Assembly: GCF_018614575.1 (NCBI RefSeq)
Contig: NZ_JAGGOJ010000005.1
Coordinates: 124,001-188,000 of the forward strand
DNA: 64,000 bases
Origin: Streptomyces sp. ISL-10
GTDB lineage: Bacteria; Actinomycetota; Actinomycetes; Streptomycetales; Streptomycetaceae
Direction: 5' to 3'
The translations under genes and the position numbers were made by a program. The number at the start of each line of letters is the position of its first letter. Position 1 is the stretch's first letter. Below the pieces are notes generated by a model. The model was not told the origin of the DNA, did not search any database, and saw nothing but the letters and a program-made list of their open reading frames with translations. Positions 49,518 through 58,882 of this stretch are shown here, piece by piece.

Positions 49518-50471
49518 TCAGCCCTGCTTCTGGCCGGCCTCCAGCCAGACCTGGTCGAGGTACGCCTCGCACTGGTTGCCCGGCTCGCAGGAGATCTTCA
49601 GGTCGTTCTTGCCCTTTTCGAGGTTCACGTAGGAGTAGGTGTTGGTCCAGCCCTTCTCCCAGTTGCCCTCCTCGGCGTGCGCGAAGTTCGCCATGTTGAT
49701 CTCGCGCGGCTGACCGCTGTTGATCGTCAGCGTGGTCTTGGCGTCCTTCCCCGGCACGCTGTAGGTGATGTACATCGTGTAGGGGCCCGCCTCGGGCACC
49801 TCGACGGACCAGCTCGCCGAGCCGCCCTCGCCGTTGAACATCACATAGCCGCCGTTGGTGCCCTTGGCCCCCGGCACGGTGTTGGCCGCGCTCGCGGGGC
49901 CGCCCAGCTTCAGCGTCGCCGCGTCCTGCTTCGGGAGCTCGACCGGCTCCTCGGGCTTCTCCGTCGGCTCCTCGCTCGGCTTCACCGAGTCGGCCGCCGT
50001 CGGGCCCGAGCTCGCGCCGGAGCCGCCCGCCTCGTTCTTGTCGTCGCCGCTCGTCATCAGCGCCGCACCGATGCCGATCACGACGACCGCGACGACCGCG
50101 ATCGCGCCGATGAGCAGTCCCCTGGTGTTGGGGCCCCGGCCGCGGCCCTGCGCGGGCACCACCGGGCCCTGCCGGGTCTGCGCGCCACCGGGATACGTCT
50201 CCGGTGCCGCGTACGCGGCGGTCGGCTGCTGGCCGTACCCCTGCTGCTGCGGGAACGGCTGGGGAGGCTGGGCGTACTGGCGGCGCTCGCCGACCGTGCG
50301 AACCTGGTTGTACGAGGTCCGGGGGACACCCGGCTGTGGGGCCGGACCGGGGTAGCCGTAGCCGCGACCCTGCCCGGGCGGGGTGGCGCCCGCGGCCTGC
50401 CCGTCCTCGTACAGGTAGCCGAACGGGTCGTCGTCCTCGGGCGTGCTCGCGCCGTTGTTCGCGGCCGTCAT
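49518..50471 (-). CDS. Membrane-anchored protein with CBM35-like extracellular domain
   Basis: A 317-residue protein: a Pro/Gln/Gly-rich cytoplasmic part (1-115), one transmembrane helix (about 118-140), an acidic Ser/Thr/Glu linker, and from about 190 a beta-sandwich like CBM6/35 carbohydrate-binding domains (GGYVMFNGEGGSASWSVEVP, YTMYITYSVPG, CEAYLDQVWLE end). It probably binds a cell-wall or external sugar. The ATG at 50471 has GAGGAG 8 bases upstream. Gene is next to cdgB on the same strand, 86 bases downstream of it. Confidence 0.82.
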   Translation of the reverse strand: MTAANNGASTPEDDDPFGYLYEDGQAAGATPPGQGRGYGYPGPAPQPGVPRTSYNQVRTVGERRQYAQPPQPFPQQQGYGQQPTAAYAAPETYPGGAQTRQGPVVPAQGRGRGPNTRGLLIGAIAVVAVVVIGIGAALMTSGDDKNEAGGSGASSGPTAADSVKPSEEPTEKPEEPVELPKQDAATLKLGGPASAANTVPGAKGTNGGYVMFNGEGGSASWSVEVPEAGPYTMYITYSVPGKDAKTTLTINSGQPREINMANFAHAEEGNWEKGWTNTYSYVNLEKGKNDLKISCEPGNQCEAYLDQVWLEAGQKQG

Positions 50472-50557
50472 ACCGGTCACTCCTCACCATCTCGTCAGCA
50501 CATCGCCGACGCGGCGAGCCTACCCGGTCGCGGTGACCCCAAAGGGTGGTCTGCGCC

Positions 50558-52189
50558 TCATCCGGCCCGGCGGTGCACTTTGGCCCGGGAGCGCTTCTCC
50601 ACGTACATGCGCTGGTCGGCGGATTGCAGAACCTCCTCCACGGACATCCCGCAGCTCGCCCAGCCGATTCCGAAGCTCGCACCCACCCGGACCCCGCGAC
50701 CGCCGACCCGGATCGGCAGGATGATCGCGTTCCGCAGACGTACGGCCAGGTCCGCGGCGTCCGCCGCGCCGAGGCCGTCGGCGAGCACCACGAACTCGTC
50801 GCCGCCGAGCCGCGCCACCGTGTCCCCGTCCCGTACGCCGGTGGTGAGCCGGCGCGCGACCTCGACCAGCACCGCGTCGCCGGTCTGGTGCCCGAACCGG
50901 TCGTTGATCGACTTGAAGCCGTCCAGGTCGCAGAAGAGCACCGCGAGTCCCTTGGTGCCGTCGTCTATCTCGTCGTCCGGGGCGATCGTGTGCACATGGT
51001 GGTCGTACGGCCGACCGCCGACCGCGCCGAAGGCGAAGCCGTCCGTACCGAAGCCGCCGTCGTACGCCGCGTCCAGCGACTCGATGTCACTCGCGTACGC
51101 CGCGTGCGGCCGCTCGCACAGCCGGGCGCTCAGACGCGCCCGCAGTTCGGCGCTGTTCGGCAGTCCGGTGAGCGCGTCGTGCGAGGCGCGGTGCGCGAGC
51201 TGGAGCTCGTGGCGCTTGCGGTCCTCGATGTCCTCGACATGGGTGAGCAGGAAGCGCGGCCCGTCGGCGGTGTCGGCGACCACCGAGTTGCGCAGCGACA
51301 CCCATACATACGTGCCGTCCCTGCGGCCCAGTCTCAGCTCGGCGCGGCCGCCCTCGGCGGACGTCCGCAGCAGGGTGCCGACGTCCTCGGGGTGGACGAG
51401 GTCGGCGAAGGAGTAGCGCCGCATCGCGGAGGCGGGCCGGCCGAGCAGCCGGCACAGGGCGTCGTTCGTCCGCAGCAGCCGCCCGTGCTGGTCGCCGCCC
51501 ATCTCGGCGATGGCCATCCCGCTCGGCGCGTACTCGAACGCCTGGCGGAAGGATTCCTCACTGGCGCGCAGTGCCTGCTGCTCGCGTTCGAGGCGCACCA
51601 GGGCGCGCTGCATGTTGGCGCGCAGCCGGGCGTTGCTGATCGCGATCGCGGCCTGCGACGCGTACATCTGGAGGGCCTCCTGGCCCCAGGGGCCAGGCTT
51701 TCGCCCGTTGCGCGGCCGGTCCACGGAGATCACGCCGAGCAGCTCGCGCCCGCCGCCCGACGCGTACATGGGCGCGTAGAGCCGGTCCTGGGGGTGCCAC
51801 TCGTCCTCGAAGCGGGGATCCGGGCCCTCGGTGTGCCACTGGGGGACGTCGTCCTCGATCAGGACCCAGCCCTCGGTGTGCGGGATGAAACGGAGCTCGC
51901 CCCACGCCTCGCCCATCGACAGCCGCCGCTCCCAGGACTCGCGGGAGCCGACGCGGCCGGTGATCAGGGCCTCGGCGGCGGCACTGCCGGCGAACGCGGC
52001 GACGACCAGGTCACCGTCGGGGCGAACGAGATTGACGCATGCCAGCTCGTATCCGAGTCCGGCCACGACGCCGTCCGCAACGGTCTGCAGGGTGTCGGCC
52101 AGGCTGCGGGCCGTGTTGAGGTCCGCGACCACCCGGTGCAGCTGCCGCAGGGTCGCAAGACGGACGTAGGGCTCCGACTCGGTCTCCAT
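50558..52189 (-). CDS. cdgB: Diguanylate cyclase CdgB (GAF-PAS-GGDEF)
   Basis: A 543-residue signalling protein. N-terminal GAF domain (about 20-190, LAGLGYELACVNLVRPDGDL), a helical linker (RLRANMQRALVRLEREQQAL), a PAS/PAC domain (about 220-335, FRQAFEYAPSGMAIAEMGG), and a GGDEF domain with intact RLGGDEFVV near 463. It should make cyclic di-GMP, which controls Streptomyces development through BldD. ATG at 52189 has GGGAG 8 bases upstream. A GTGA/TCAC palindrome of BldD type lies about 130 bases upstream. Identity with CdgB is based on domain order and synteny remembered from S. coelicolor. Confidence 0.9.
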   Translation of the reverse strand: METESEPYVRLATLRQLHRVVADLNTARSLADTLQTVADGVVAGLGYELACVNLVRPDGDLVVAAFAGSAAAEALITGRVGSRESWERRLSMGEAWGELRFIPHTEGWVLIEDDVPQWHTEGPDPRFEDEWHPQDRLYAPMYASGGGRELLGVISVDRPRNGRKPGPWGQEALQMYASQAAIAISNARLRANMQRALVRLEREQQALRASEESFRQAFEYAPSGMAIAEMGGDQHGRLLRTNDALCRLLGRPASAMRRYSFADLVHPEDVGTLLRTSAEGGRAELRLGRRDGTYVWVSLRNSVVADTADGPRFLLTHVEDIEDRKRHELQLAHRASHDALTGLPNSAELRARLSARLCERPHAAYASDIESLDAAYDGGFGTDGFAFGAVGGRPYDHHVHTIAPDDEIDDGTKGLAVLFCDLDGFKSINDRFGHQTGDAVLVEVARRLTTGVRDGDTVARLGGDEFVVLADGLGAADAADLAVRLRNAIILPIRVGGRGVRVGASFGIGWASCGMSVEEVLQSADQRMYVEKRSRAKVHRRAG

Positions 52190-52319
52190 TGCTCGCTCTC
52201 CCCGAGACTTCGACAGCAAACTCCAGGCTTCTGATTCGGCGTACTTGTTGCGGTATCCCGGCCACTGAATCACAGCGAGCTGCCCCGCCGGTACACAGGG
52301 TCAACAAATACCGCGCTCT

Positions 52320-52333
52320 GTGACTCAAGTCAC
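52320..52333. promoter_or_regulatory. BldD-like palindrome upstream of cdgB
   Basis: GTGACTCAAGTCAC is an inverted repeat GTGACT-CA-AGTCAC, in keeping with the BldD pattern GTGA-Nn-TCAC. It lies between cdgB and the divergent flavin reductase gene. cdgB is a known BldD target in S. coelicolor, so feedback by c-di-GMP is expected. The rest of the 309-base gap holds no gene. Confidence 0.55.
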
Positions 52334-52498
52334 ATCAGGTGATGAAGGGTCGAATGGGTCCGCCACCGAAACACCGTCGCTTTCTTGAACACAAAACCAT
52401 TTCGGGGCTCCGCCCCCGGGGACCGCCCATGGACCTAGGCCCCGGCTGGTTCCCTGGCCCGATGCGGGCGCGGGACGGCCGAGACTAGCGTTCCGGGT

Positions 52499-53053
52499 GT
52501 GCTCCGGACGACCCCCGCAACCACGGCCCCTGCCATCCCCCATGCTGAGGGGGTGAGCAACGAGGAGTTCCGCGCCGCCATGTCCCGCCTGGCGGCGGGC
52601 GTGGTGCTGGTCACCGCCCATGACCCCGACGACGGCCCGCGCGGCGAGGACGTCGGCATGACCGCGACGGCGTTCATGTCGGTCTCGCTGGACCCGCCGC
52701 TGGTGATGGTGAGTCTGCGCACGGACTCCCGCATGGACGACCTGCTGGCGGAACAGCCCGTGTGGGGCGTCTCTCTGCTCTCCGAGACCCAGCGCCAGGT
52801 GGCGGGCCGCTTCGCGATGAAGGGCCGGGTCAGCGACCGGCTGCTGTTCGAGGACCTGCCGTACGAACGGGGCGAGGTGTGCGGGGCACCGCTGATCACG
52901 GGAGCGCTCGCGACGCTGGAGTGCCGCACGGAACAGCGGGTCGAGGCGGGCGACCACACGCTGGTGATCGGCCGCGTCCTGAAGGTGAGCCTGCCGAGCA
53001 CCGAGACGGGACCCCTGACGTACTTCAAGGGACGCTACCGGCACTTGAGCTGA
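52499..53053 (+). CDS. Flavin reductase-like (FMN-binding) protein
   Basis: A 184-residue split-barrel flavoprotein: FRAAMSRLAAGVVLVTAHDP at the start of the domain, GMTATAFMSVSLDPPLVMVS (flavin-binding) and HTLVIGRVLKV near the end. It reduces free flavin with NAD(P)H for a partner monooxygenase or acts as a small oxidoreductase; the partner is not nearby. GTG at 52499 lies 8 bases after a TAGCGT -10-like box and may be leaderless; GTG at 52553 is an alternative. Confidence 0.88.
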   Translation: MLRTTPATTAPAIPHAEGVSNEEFRAAMSRLAAGVVLVTAHDPDDGPRGEDVGMTATAFMSVSLDPPLVMVSLRTDSRMDDLLAEQPVWGVSLLSETQRQVAGRFAMKGRVSDRLLFEDLPYERGEVCGAPLITGALATLECRTEQRVEAGDHTLVIGRVLKVSLPSTETGPLTYFKGRYRHLS

Positions 53054-53063
53054 CGGCGGGGGC

Positions 53064-53111
53064 GGGTGGCCGTGGGGGCGGGTGGCCGTGGGGACGGGTG
53101 GCCGTGGGGAC
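53064..53111 (+). repeat. Three tandem 16-bp repeats
   Basis: GGGTGGCCGTGGGGRC stands three times in a row just after the flavin reductase stop codon. Simple tandem array without a visible function. Confidence 0.9.
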
Positions 53112-53218
53112 GCCCGGCGCGGGGCCCCGCTGGGGGCACCTCCGACGGCCGCCAGGCCATAGGGGGACCTTGAGGCGCGGAGCCCAAGGGCGAGTCCCCG
53201 AGAAGGCGCGGCGCCCCG

Positions 53219-53647
53219 TCAGGACCAGTCGCGGCCCGAGCGCCCCCGCTTCGTCTCCGCGCGCTGCTTCTTCTGGCGCAGCCGTCGCTCGTTGAGGCCC
53301 CGCGGAATCTTCGTCGCACGTCGCGGCCTCGGCGGAGGCGCCGTCGCCTCCGCCAGCAGCGCGGCCAGCCGCACCGCCGCCGTCTCGCGGTTACGCCACT
53401 GAGAGCGGTGCTCCGAAGCGCGTACGGCGATCACACCGCCCACCAGACGGCCCGCGAGTCGCTCCAGTGCGCGCTCCTTCCACACCGGCGGCAGCGCCTC
53501 GGTCTTCGCCAGGTCGAACCGCAACTCGACCTGCGAGTCACTGGTGTTGACGTGCTGGCCGCCAGGCCCCGAGGACCGCGAGAAACGCCACAGGAGCTCG
53601 GCCTCCGGCAGGGAGACCGAACCACGGATGATGTAGGGCCCGGACAT
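53219..53647 (-). CDS. arfB: Ribosome rescue factor ArfB (YaeJ family)
   Basis: A 142-residue peptidyl-tRNA hydrolase of the class I release-factor fold. It has the catalytic GGQ in SSGPGGQHVNTSDSQVELRF and the basic C-terminal tail (LNERRLRQKKQRAETKRGR) that enters the empty mRNA channel of stalled ribosomes. The short length and lack of a codon-recognition domain set it apart from RF1/RF2. ATG at 53647 is preferred from remembered homologues (MSGPYIIRGSVSLPEAEL); ATG 53656 adds three residues. Confidence 0.92.
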   Translation of the reverse strand: MSGPYIIRGSVSLPEAELLWRFSRSSGPGGQHVNTSDSQVELRFDLAKTEALPPVWKERALERLAGRLVGGVIAVRASEHRSQWRNRETAAVRLAALLAEATAPPPRPRRATKIPRGLNERRLRQKKQRAETKRGRSGRDWS

Positions 53648-53844
53648 GACACCCATGGTCCCGCGTCCCGGCGGAATCCGTCATCCGCTTTTCCCCGCGC
53701 TCTCGGCGTTCCCCCGGCTTTCGCGGCGTTCCCGGCTTTTCTTCCGTGGGTGGAACCTGCAGGTCCCCTGCCCGCGTTATGACCGATGACGGTAGCTTCG
53801 CAAGGACTCGAAGCCCGCACACTCGAAACGAAGGGGACTTCCCA

Positions 53845-54420
53845 ATGGCAGTAAGCCTGTCCAAGGGCGGCAACGTCTCGCTCACCAAGGAGGCACCGGG
53901 CCTGACCGCCGTCACGGTCGGCCTCGGCTGGGACGTCCGCACCACCACCGGCACGGACTTCGACCTCGACGCCTCCGCCATCGGGGTCGACGCCGCGGGG
54001 AAGGTCGCCTCCGACGCCCACTTCGTCTTCTTCAACAACAAGTCGACGCCGGACCAGACCATCGTCCACACCGGTGACAACCGCACCGGCGAGGGCGGCG
54101 GCGACGACGAGCAGATCAACGTCAACCTGGCGGGCCTGCCGGCCGACGTCGACAAGATCGTCTTCCCGGTCTCCATCTACGACGCGGTCTCGCGCGCGCA
54201 GAACTTCGGCCAGGTGCGCAACGCGTACATCCGCATCATCAACCAGGCCGGCGGCGCCGAGATCGCCCGCTACGACCTGAGCGAGGACGCCGCCGTCGAG
54301 ACCGCCATGGTCTTCGGCGAGCTGTACCGCAACGGCGCGGAGTGGAAGTTCCGCGCGGTCGGCCAGGGTTACGCCTCGGGCCTCGAGGGCATCGCCCGCG
54401 ACTTCGGCGTCAACCTCTGA
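53845..54420 (+). CDS. terD: TerD-family tellurium-resistance/stress protein
   Basis: A 191-residue TerD protein: [20 protein letters not shown] start, [18 protein letters not shown], the calcium-binding [13 protein letters not shown] loop, and [20 protein letters not shown] near the end. TerD proteins bind Ca2+ and affect development and stress tolerance in Streptomyces. The ATG has AAGGGG 8 bases upstream. It is a single-gene unit with a terminator 24 bases after the stop. Confidence 0.95.
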   Translation: MAVSLSKGGNVSLTKEAPGLTAVTVGLGWDVRTTTGTDFDLDASAIGVDAAGKVASDAHFVFFNNKSTPDQTIVHTGDNRTGEGGGDDEQINVNLAGLPADVDKIVFPVSIYDAVSRAQNFGQVRNAYIRIINQAGGAEIARYDLSEDAAVETAMVFGELYRNGAEWKFRAVGQGYASGLEGIARDFGVNL

Positions 54421-54443
54421 CCGATCCGACCGCCTGAACGACG

Positions 54444-54475
54444 AGGCCCCCGGCCGCTTCGGCGCCGGGGCCTTT
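54444..54475 (+). terminator. Terminator of terD
   Basis: AGGCCCCCGGC pairs with GCCGGGGCCT (one bulged C) around a short loop and is followed by TTT. Confidence 0.8.
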
Positions 54476-54489
54476 CCGTTCCCCGGGAC

Positions 54490-54635
54490 TCCGTACACGC
54501 GGTCCGCCGTACACGCCGTCCTCCGCGCAACCGGTCCGCCGTACACCCGGTCCTCCCCGCAGCCGATCCGCCGTACACCCGGTCCTCCCCGCAGCCGGAC
54601 TTCCGCGCAGCCGATCCGCCGTACACCGGGTCCGT
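54490..54635. repeat. Imperfect tandem repeat with CCGTACACCCGGTCC units
   Basis: About five imperfect copies of gccgatCCGCCGTACACCCG with a variable GTCCTCCCCGCA part fill the gap between terD and the convergent peptidase gene. Seen only as repeated DNA; the open frames across it have no protein-like character. Confidence 0.75.
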
Positions 54636-54638
54636 CCT

Positions 54639-56024
54639 TCAGGGCCTGACCGGCCGCCCGTCCCCGTACAGCCATACGTCCCACACCCCGGTGAGGTCCT
54701 TGCCCGACTCCTCCTCCGCGTACGCGGTGAAGTCGGCGGTGGAGGCGTTGCCGTGGCGGTGCTCCGACGCCCAGCCGCGCACGATCCGGAAGAACGCGTC
54801 GTCACCGACCGCCGTGCGCACCTGGTGCAGGACCATCGCGCCGCGCTGGTACACCGGCGACGCGAACAGGTCCGCCGGGCCGGGCGGTTCGGCGGGCGGG
54901 AAGGTCCAGTTCTCATCGTTCTCGTACGCCTTCTCGAAGCTGTCCTCGACCGGGACGTCCTCGAAGTCCTCCTGCCACATCCACTCCGCGTACGTCGCGA
55001 AGCTCTCGTTGAGCCAGACGTCCTGCCACGACTCGGGCGAGACGGAGTTGCCGAACCACTGGTGCGCCAGCTCGTGCACCAGGGTCAACTCGTCGAACTG
55101 GTCCAGCGGGAAGACCGGCCTGGTCTGGGTCTCCAGCGCGTAGCCGATCCGCTCGCTCGGCACGACGATCGCACCGGCCGAGGCGAACGGGTACGGACCG
55201 AAGTACCCGATGCACCAGTCCAGGTAGTCGGGGAGTTCGCCGAGAAGGTCCGCGCTCGCCTCGGCCGCCTTCGGGTCGACGGCAGTGACGACCGGCAGCC
55301 CGGCGGCCGTGCGCGACGTCGTCACGCGCAGGTCGCCCACGGCGAGGGTCGCCAGATAGCTCGCCATCGGCTCGGCCGAGCGCCAGGAGTGGGTGGTGCG
55401 CCCGTCGCTGGTCCGTTCGCCGGTCCGTGCGCCGTTGGCGACCGCCGCGACACCCTCGGGCACGGTGATCGCGATGTCGTAGGTGGCCTTGTCGGCCGGG
55501 TGGTGGTTGCCGGGGAACCACGCCATGGAGCCGGACGGCTCGCCCACGGCGAGCGCGCCGGCCGATGTCCTCAGCCAGCCCTCGCGCGCGTCGTCGGAGT
55601 CGCTGACGGCCTGGGGGACGCCGGAGTAGCGGATGACCGTGACGAAGCGGGAGCCGTCGTCGATGTCCCGGCGCGGCCGCACGGTCAGTTCGTCCCCGGC
55701 CCGGTTCGCCGCCGCCCGCTGCCCGTCCACCGTGGCGCTCTCGACCGTCAGGCCGCGCAGGTCGAGGTGGAAGGCGCTCAGGTCCTGCGTGGCACGGGCG
55801 GTGAGCTCGGCCGTGCCGGCGAGGCGGCCGGTGGCCGGGTCGTAGTCAAGGGTCAGGTCGTAGTGCTGGACGTCGTAGCCGCCGTTGCCGAGCTTGGGGA
55901 AGTACGGGTCGCGCAGCCCTGCCGCTCCGGGCTCGCCGTGCACCCCCGCGCCACCGGCCGTGCAGCCCGTGAGGACCAGAGCGACGAGGGCGGCAAGGGG
56001 GCGGAGGTGTGCGCGCGCGTCCAC
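54639..56024 (-). CDS. Secreted M1-family zinc metallopeptidase lipoprotein
   Basis: A 461-residue exported aminopeptidase-like protein. Lipoprotein signal with lipobox LTGC (Cys21), an N-terminal beta-sandwich (DVQHYDLTLDYDPATGRLAG), and the catalytic domain with HELAH (317-321) and the third zinc ligand Glu340 in WLNESFATYAEW. At 461 residues it is much shorter than cytosolic PepN, but usual for secreted Streptomyces members, which lack the C-terminal helical domain. The GTG at 56024 is the only start with a full signal peptide. Confidence 0.92.
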   Translation of the reverse strand: MDARAHLRPLAALVALVLTGCTAGGAGVHGEPGAAGLRDPYFPKLGNGGYDVQHYDLTLDYDPATGRLAGTAELTARATQDLSAFHLDLRGLTVESATVDGQRAAANRAGDELTVRPRRDIDDGSRFVTVIRYSGVPQAVSDSDDAREGWLRTSAGALAVGEPSGSMAWFPGNHHPADKATYDIAITVPEGVAAVANGARTGERTSDGRTTHSWRSAEPMASYLATLAVGDLRVTTSRTAAGLPVVTAVDPKAAEASADLLGELPDYLDWCIGYFGPYPFASAGAIVVPSERIGYALETQTRPVFPLDQFDELTLVHELAHQWFGNSVSPESWQDVWLNESFATYAEWMWQEDFEDVPVEDSFEKAYENDENWTFPPAEPPGPADLFASPVYQRGAMVLHQVRTAVGDDAFFRIVRGWASEHRHGNASTADFTAYAEEESGKDLTGVWDVWLYGDGRPVRP

Positions 56025-56123
56025 TCCATGATCCTAGGTCGTGTCCGCGACGCCGACGGTGCCGGTATCCGGCACCATCGGTGCTCCGTCAGCGACCGCC
56101 GCCCGGCCACGGTCGCGGTCGCG

Positions 56124-56177
56124 GTGACGGTGACGGGGACGGGGACGGGGACGGGGACGGGGACGGGGACGGGGACG
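56124..56177 (+). repeat. GGGGAC hexanucleotide microsatellite
   Basis: About eight units of (GGGGAC)n, flanked by ggtgac variants, in the gap between the M1 peptidase and hbpS genes. Such an array is prone to length change by slippage. No gene is seen in the gap (56025-56213). Confidence 0.9.
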
Positions 56178-56213
56178 GTAGCGATGGCGGCCACGGTCGC
56201 CGCCGCCCTCGCG

Positions 56214-56753
56214 TCAGTTGCCCAGTGCCGCGACGCCCGCCTGCGCGAACTTCTCGTCCAGGGCGCCGCTCGGCGCACCCGCCACCCCGATGCCCGCGAT
56301 CGGGGCGCCGCCCGCGGTGACGGGGGCACCGCCCGCGAGGAACAGCGTGCCCGGGATGTCCTTCAGGTTCGGGGCCTGTTCCAGGCGCTTGACCAGCTCG
56401 GAGGTCGGCGCGTTCCAGGACACGGCGGTGTACGCCTTCTTCTCGGCGGACTCGTACGACTGCGGGCCCGCGCCGTCGCCGCGCAGGGTGACGATCGTGT
56501 TGCCGTTGCGGTCGACGACGGCGACCGTGACGCGCTGGTTCTCCTTCTCGGCGGCCTTCAGCGTCGCCTGCGCCGCCTTCGTGGCGGCCTCGACGGTCAG
56601 GTGCGTGGACTGCTGCAGGTTGCGGTCCGAGGCGTCGGCGGCGACGGCGGCCCTCGCCTCGGCGGCCGGGGTGGACGCGCCGGCGGAGACCGCGCCGAAC
56701 GTACCGGCGGCGACGACGGCGGCGGTGGCGGCACCGATGAGAGTCTTCTTCAC
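56214..56753 (-). CDS. hbpS: Extracellular haem-binding protein HbpS
   Basis: A 179-residue secreted GlcG/HbpS-family protein: signal peptide VKKTLIGAATAAVVAAGTFG, then THLTVEAATKAAQATLKAAE, VTVAVVDRNGNTIVTLRGDGA, and the C-terminal GTLFLAGGAPVTAGGAPIAG with IGVAGAPSG. In S. reticuli HbpS is an octameric haem sensor that modulates the kinase SenS outside the cell. The GTG at 56753 has AAGGAG 7 bases upstream. It is divergent from senS-senR, the known arrangement. Confidence 0.92.
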   Translation of the reverse strand: MKKTLIGAATAAVVAAGTFGAVSAGASTPAAEARAAVAADASDRNLQQSTHLTVEAATKAAQATLKAAEKENQRVTVAVVDRNGNTIVTLRGDGAGPQSYESAEKKAYTAVSWNAPTSELVKRLEQAPNLKDIPGTLFLAGGAPVTAGGAPIAGIGVAGAPSGALDEKFAQAGVAALGN

Positions 56754-57032
56754 GGGATGGCTCCTTGAGAGGTCCGGGGGTGAGAGGTTGCGGGGTTCGA
56801 GGGGCCCCGGGGCCGGGAGGCCCTGGGGCGGCATTGCGCTCTGCCATCGATCCTCCGGCCGCCACCCGCCCCGGACGGTCCGCGGTCCGGCTGCGCCTGT
56901 GACCCCCGACGGACGACGGGCGTGTCGACCGATCGGCTGATGCCACCCTGGTCCGCCCGGGTCACGATGGATGCCTGTGCCCATGCCCACAGCCAGGCCC
57001 CGGCCCTGGTGAGACCCCGCGAGGAGCGAGCC

Positions 57033-58217
57033 GTGCACGAGCAGGACCCCGATGCCCGATGGCTGGCGCGGGTCATGCACGCCGCGTTCTTCCTGCTGCT
57101 CGGCGCGTCACTCGCCCGCTACCTGCTGCGCCACCCCTGGGAGATCCGCTCCCCGTGGATCATCGGCCTGTCGGCCGCGCTGACCCTGCTCTACGTCCTC
57201 GGGCCGGTCTTCGGGCCGCGCGCCACTCCCCGCCGGTTCGTGCGGCCGTGGCTGTTCACCGTCGTCACCGTGTGGACGGTGCTCGTCGTCCTCGCGCCCA
57301 GCTTCGCCTGGTGCGCGGTGCCGCTGTTCTACACCGGCCTGCGCACGCTGCCGATGCGGGCCGCGATCGGGCTCGTCGTCCTGCTCACCGTCTTCGTCGT
57401 CACGGCGCAGGTCCAGCTCTCGCACGGGGGGTTCGACCCCAACCTGGTCATCGCCCCGCCCGCCGTCGCCGCGATCGCCACCGCCGTGTTCGTCCACGCC
57501 GAACGCCTCGTGACCCGCCAGCGCGCCCTCATCGAGGACCTGATCAGGACCCGCCGCGAACTGGCCGCCACCGAACGCCGGGAGGGCACCCTCGCCGAAC
57601 GCCAGCGCCTCGCCATGGAGATCCACGACACCCTCGCCCAGGGCCTCTCCAGTCAGCAGATGCTCCTCCAGGCCGCCGACCGCACCTGGGACACCGACCC
57701 GCAGGCCGCACGCCGCCATGTCCGTACCGCCGGGTCGATCGCCGAGCACAACCTCGCCGAGGCCCGCCGCTTCGTGCACGACCTGGCGCCCGCCGACCTC
57801 GCCGAGGGCGGCAGCCTGGAGGAGGCGCTGCGCACCGTCGCGGCCCGCGAGTCCGCGGGCTTCCGGGTCGACGGCACACCGGTCGCACTGCCGGACCGCG
57901 TCCAGTCCGCGCTCGTACGCATCGCCCAGGGCGCACTGGCGAACGTGCGGGAGCACGCCGGCGCCACCACCGCCGCGGTGACCCTGACGTACCTGGACGA
58001 CCAGGTCGTGCTCGACGTCGCCGACGACGGCCGCGGCTTCGACCCCGGCCAGAGCCCGCCCGGCTCGGCACCGTACGACACCGAACCCGGCGTACGCGGC
58101 CACGGCCTGCCCGCGATGCGGGCGCGGGTGCGGCAGCTCGGCGGCACCCTGACCGTCGAGTCGGCGCCGGACGAGGGCACGGTGCTCTCGGCGGCGATCC
58201 CCCTGGAGGTGTCATGA
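57033..58217 (+). CDS. senS: Sensor histidine kinase SenS
   Basis: A 394-residue histidine kinase with five or six membrane helices in the first 150 residues, a HisKA_3 dimerisation domain with MEIHDTLAQGLSSQ (phospho-acceptor His near 198) and an HATPase with RIAQGALANVREHA (N box) and DVADDGRGFDPG (G box). It senses haem/redox stress through HbpS. GTG at 57033 has GAGGAG 6 bases upstream; longer frames are not supported. Its stop overlaps the senR start (ATGA). Confidence 0.92.
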   Translation: MHEQDPDARWLARVMHAAFFLLLGASLARYLLRHPWEIRSPWIIGLSAALTLLYVLGPVFGPRATPRRFVRPWLFTVVTVWTVLVVLAPSFAWCAVPLFYTGLRTLPMRAAIGLVVLLTVFVVTAQVQLSHGGFDPNLVIAPPAVAAIATAVFVHAERLVTRQRALIEDLIRTRRELAATERREGTLAERQRLAMEIHDTLAQGLSSQQMLLQAADRTWDTDPQAARRHVRTAGSIAEHNLAEARRFVHDLAPADLAEGGSLEEALRTVAARESAGFRVDGTPVALPDRVQSALVRIAQGALANVREHAGATTAAVTLTYLDDQVVLDVADDGRGFDPGQSPPGSAPYDTEPGVRGHGLPAMRARVRQLGGTLTVESAPDEGTVLSAAIPLEVS

Positions 58218-58834
58218 CCGTACGGATCCTGCTCTGCGACGACCACGCGGTCGTACGGGCGGGGCTGCTCGCCCTGCTCGGGAGCGAGAGCGACATCGAG
58301 GTCGTCGGCGAGGCGGGCAGCGGCGAGGAGGCGGTGGCCATGGCCGCCAAGCTGACACCGGACGTGGTTCTGATGGACCTCCAGCTCGGTGCGGGCATCG
58401 ACGGGGTGGAGGCGACGCGGCGCATCGCGTCGCCGGACGTGCATGTGCTCGTGCTGACGACGTACGACACGGACGCGGACATCACCCGCGCCATCGAGGC
58501 CGGAGCGACCGGCTACCTCCTCAAGGCGGAACGGCCCGAGGAGCTGTTCGCCGCGATCCGGGCGGCGGCCGAGGGCCGCACCGCGCTGTCCGCACCGGTC
58601 GCGGGCCGCGTCATGGACCGGATGCGGGGCGCGGCCGGGCCGACCCTGACCGAACGGGAACGGGACATCCTGGGCCAGCTCGCCCGCGGCCTCGGCAACC
58701 GCGAGATCGCCCGCGCGCTGTTCATCAGCGAGGCGACGGTGAAGACGCACCTGGGCCGTATCTACGCCAAACTCGGCGTGGACACGCGGGCGGGCGCGGT
58801 CGCGGTGGCGAAGGAGCAGCGGCTTCTGCCGTGA
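58214..58834 (+). CDS. senR: Response regulator SenR
   Basis: A 206-residue NarL/LuxR-type regulator. Receiver domain with Asp9/Asp10, phospho-acceptor Asp55 in VVLMDLQLG, Thr in LVLTTYD and Lys in YLLKAE; C-terminal HTH with LTERERDILGQLARGLGNRE IARALFISEATVKTHLGRIY. In S. reticuli SenR activates the anti-oxidant catalase-peroxidase and hbpS itself. Translationally coupled to senS. Confidence 0.93.
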   Translation: MTVRILLCDDHAVVRAGLLALLGSESDIEVVGEAGSGEEAVAMAAKLTPDVVLMDLQLGAGIDGVEATRRIASPDVHVLVLTTYDTDADITRAIEAGATGYLLKAERPEELFAAIRAAAEGRTALSAPVAGRVMDRMRGAAGPTLTERERDILGQLARGLGNREIARALFISEATVKTHLGRIYAKLGVDTRAGAVAVAKEQRLLP

Positions 58835-58882
58835 GCGCCGGCCTCTTTCCGTACGGCGCGGAGGGTGCACGGCCCTCGGTGG

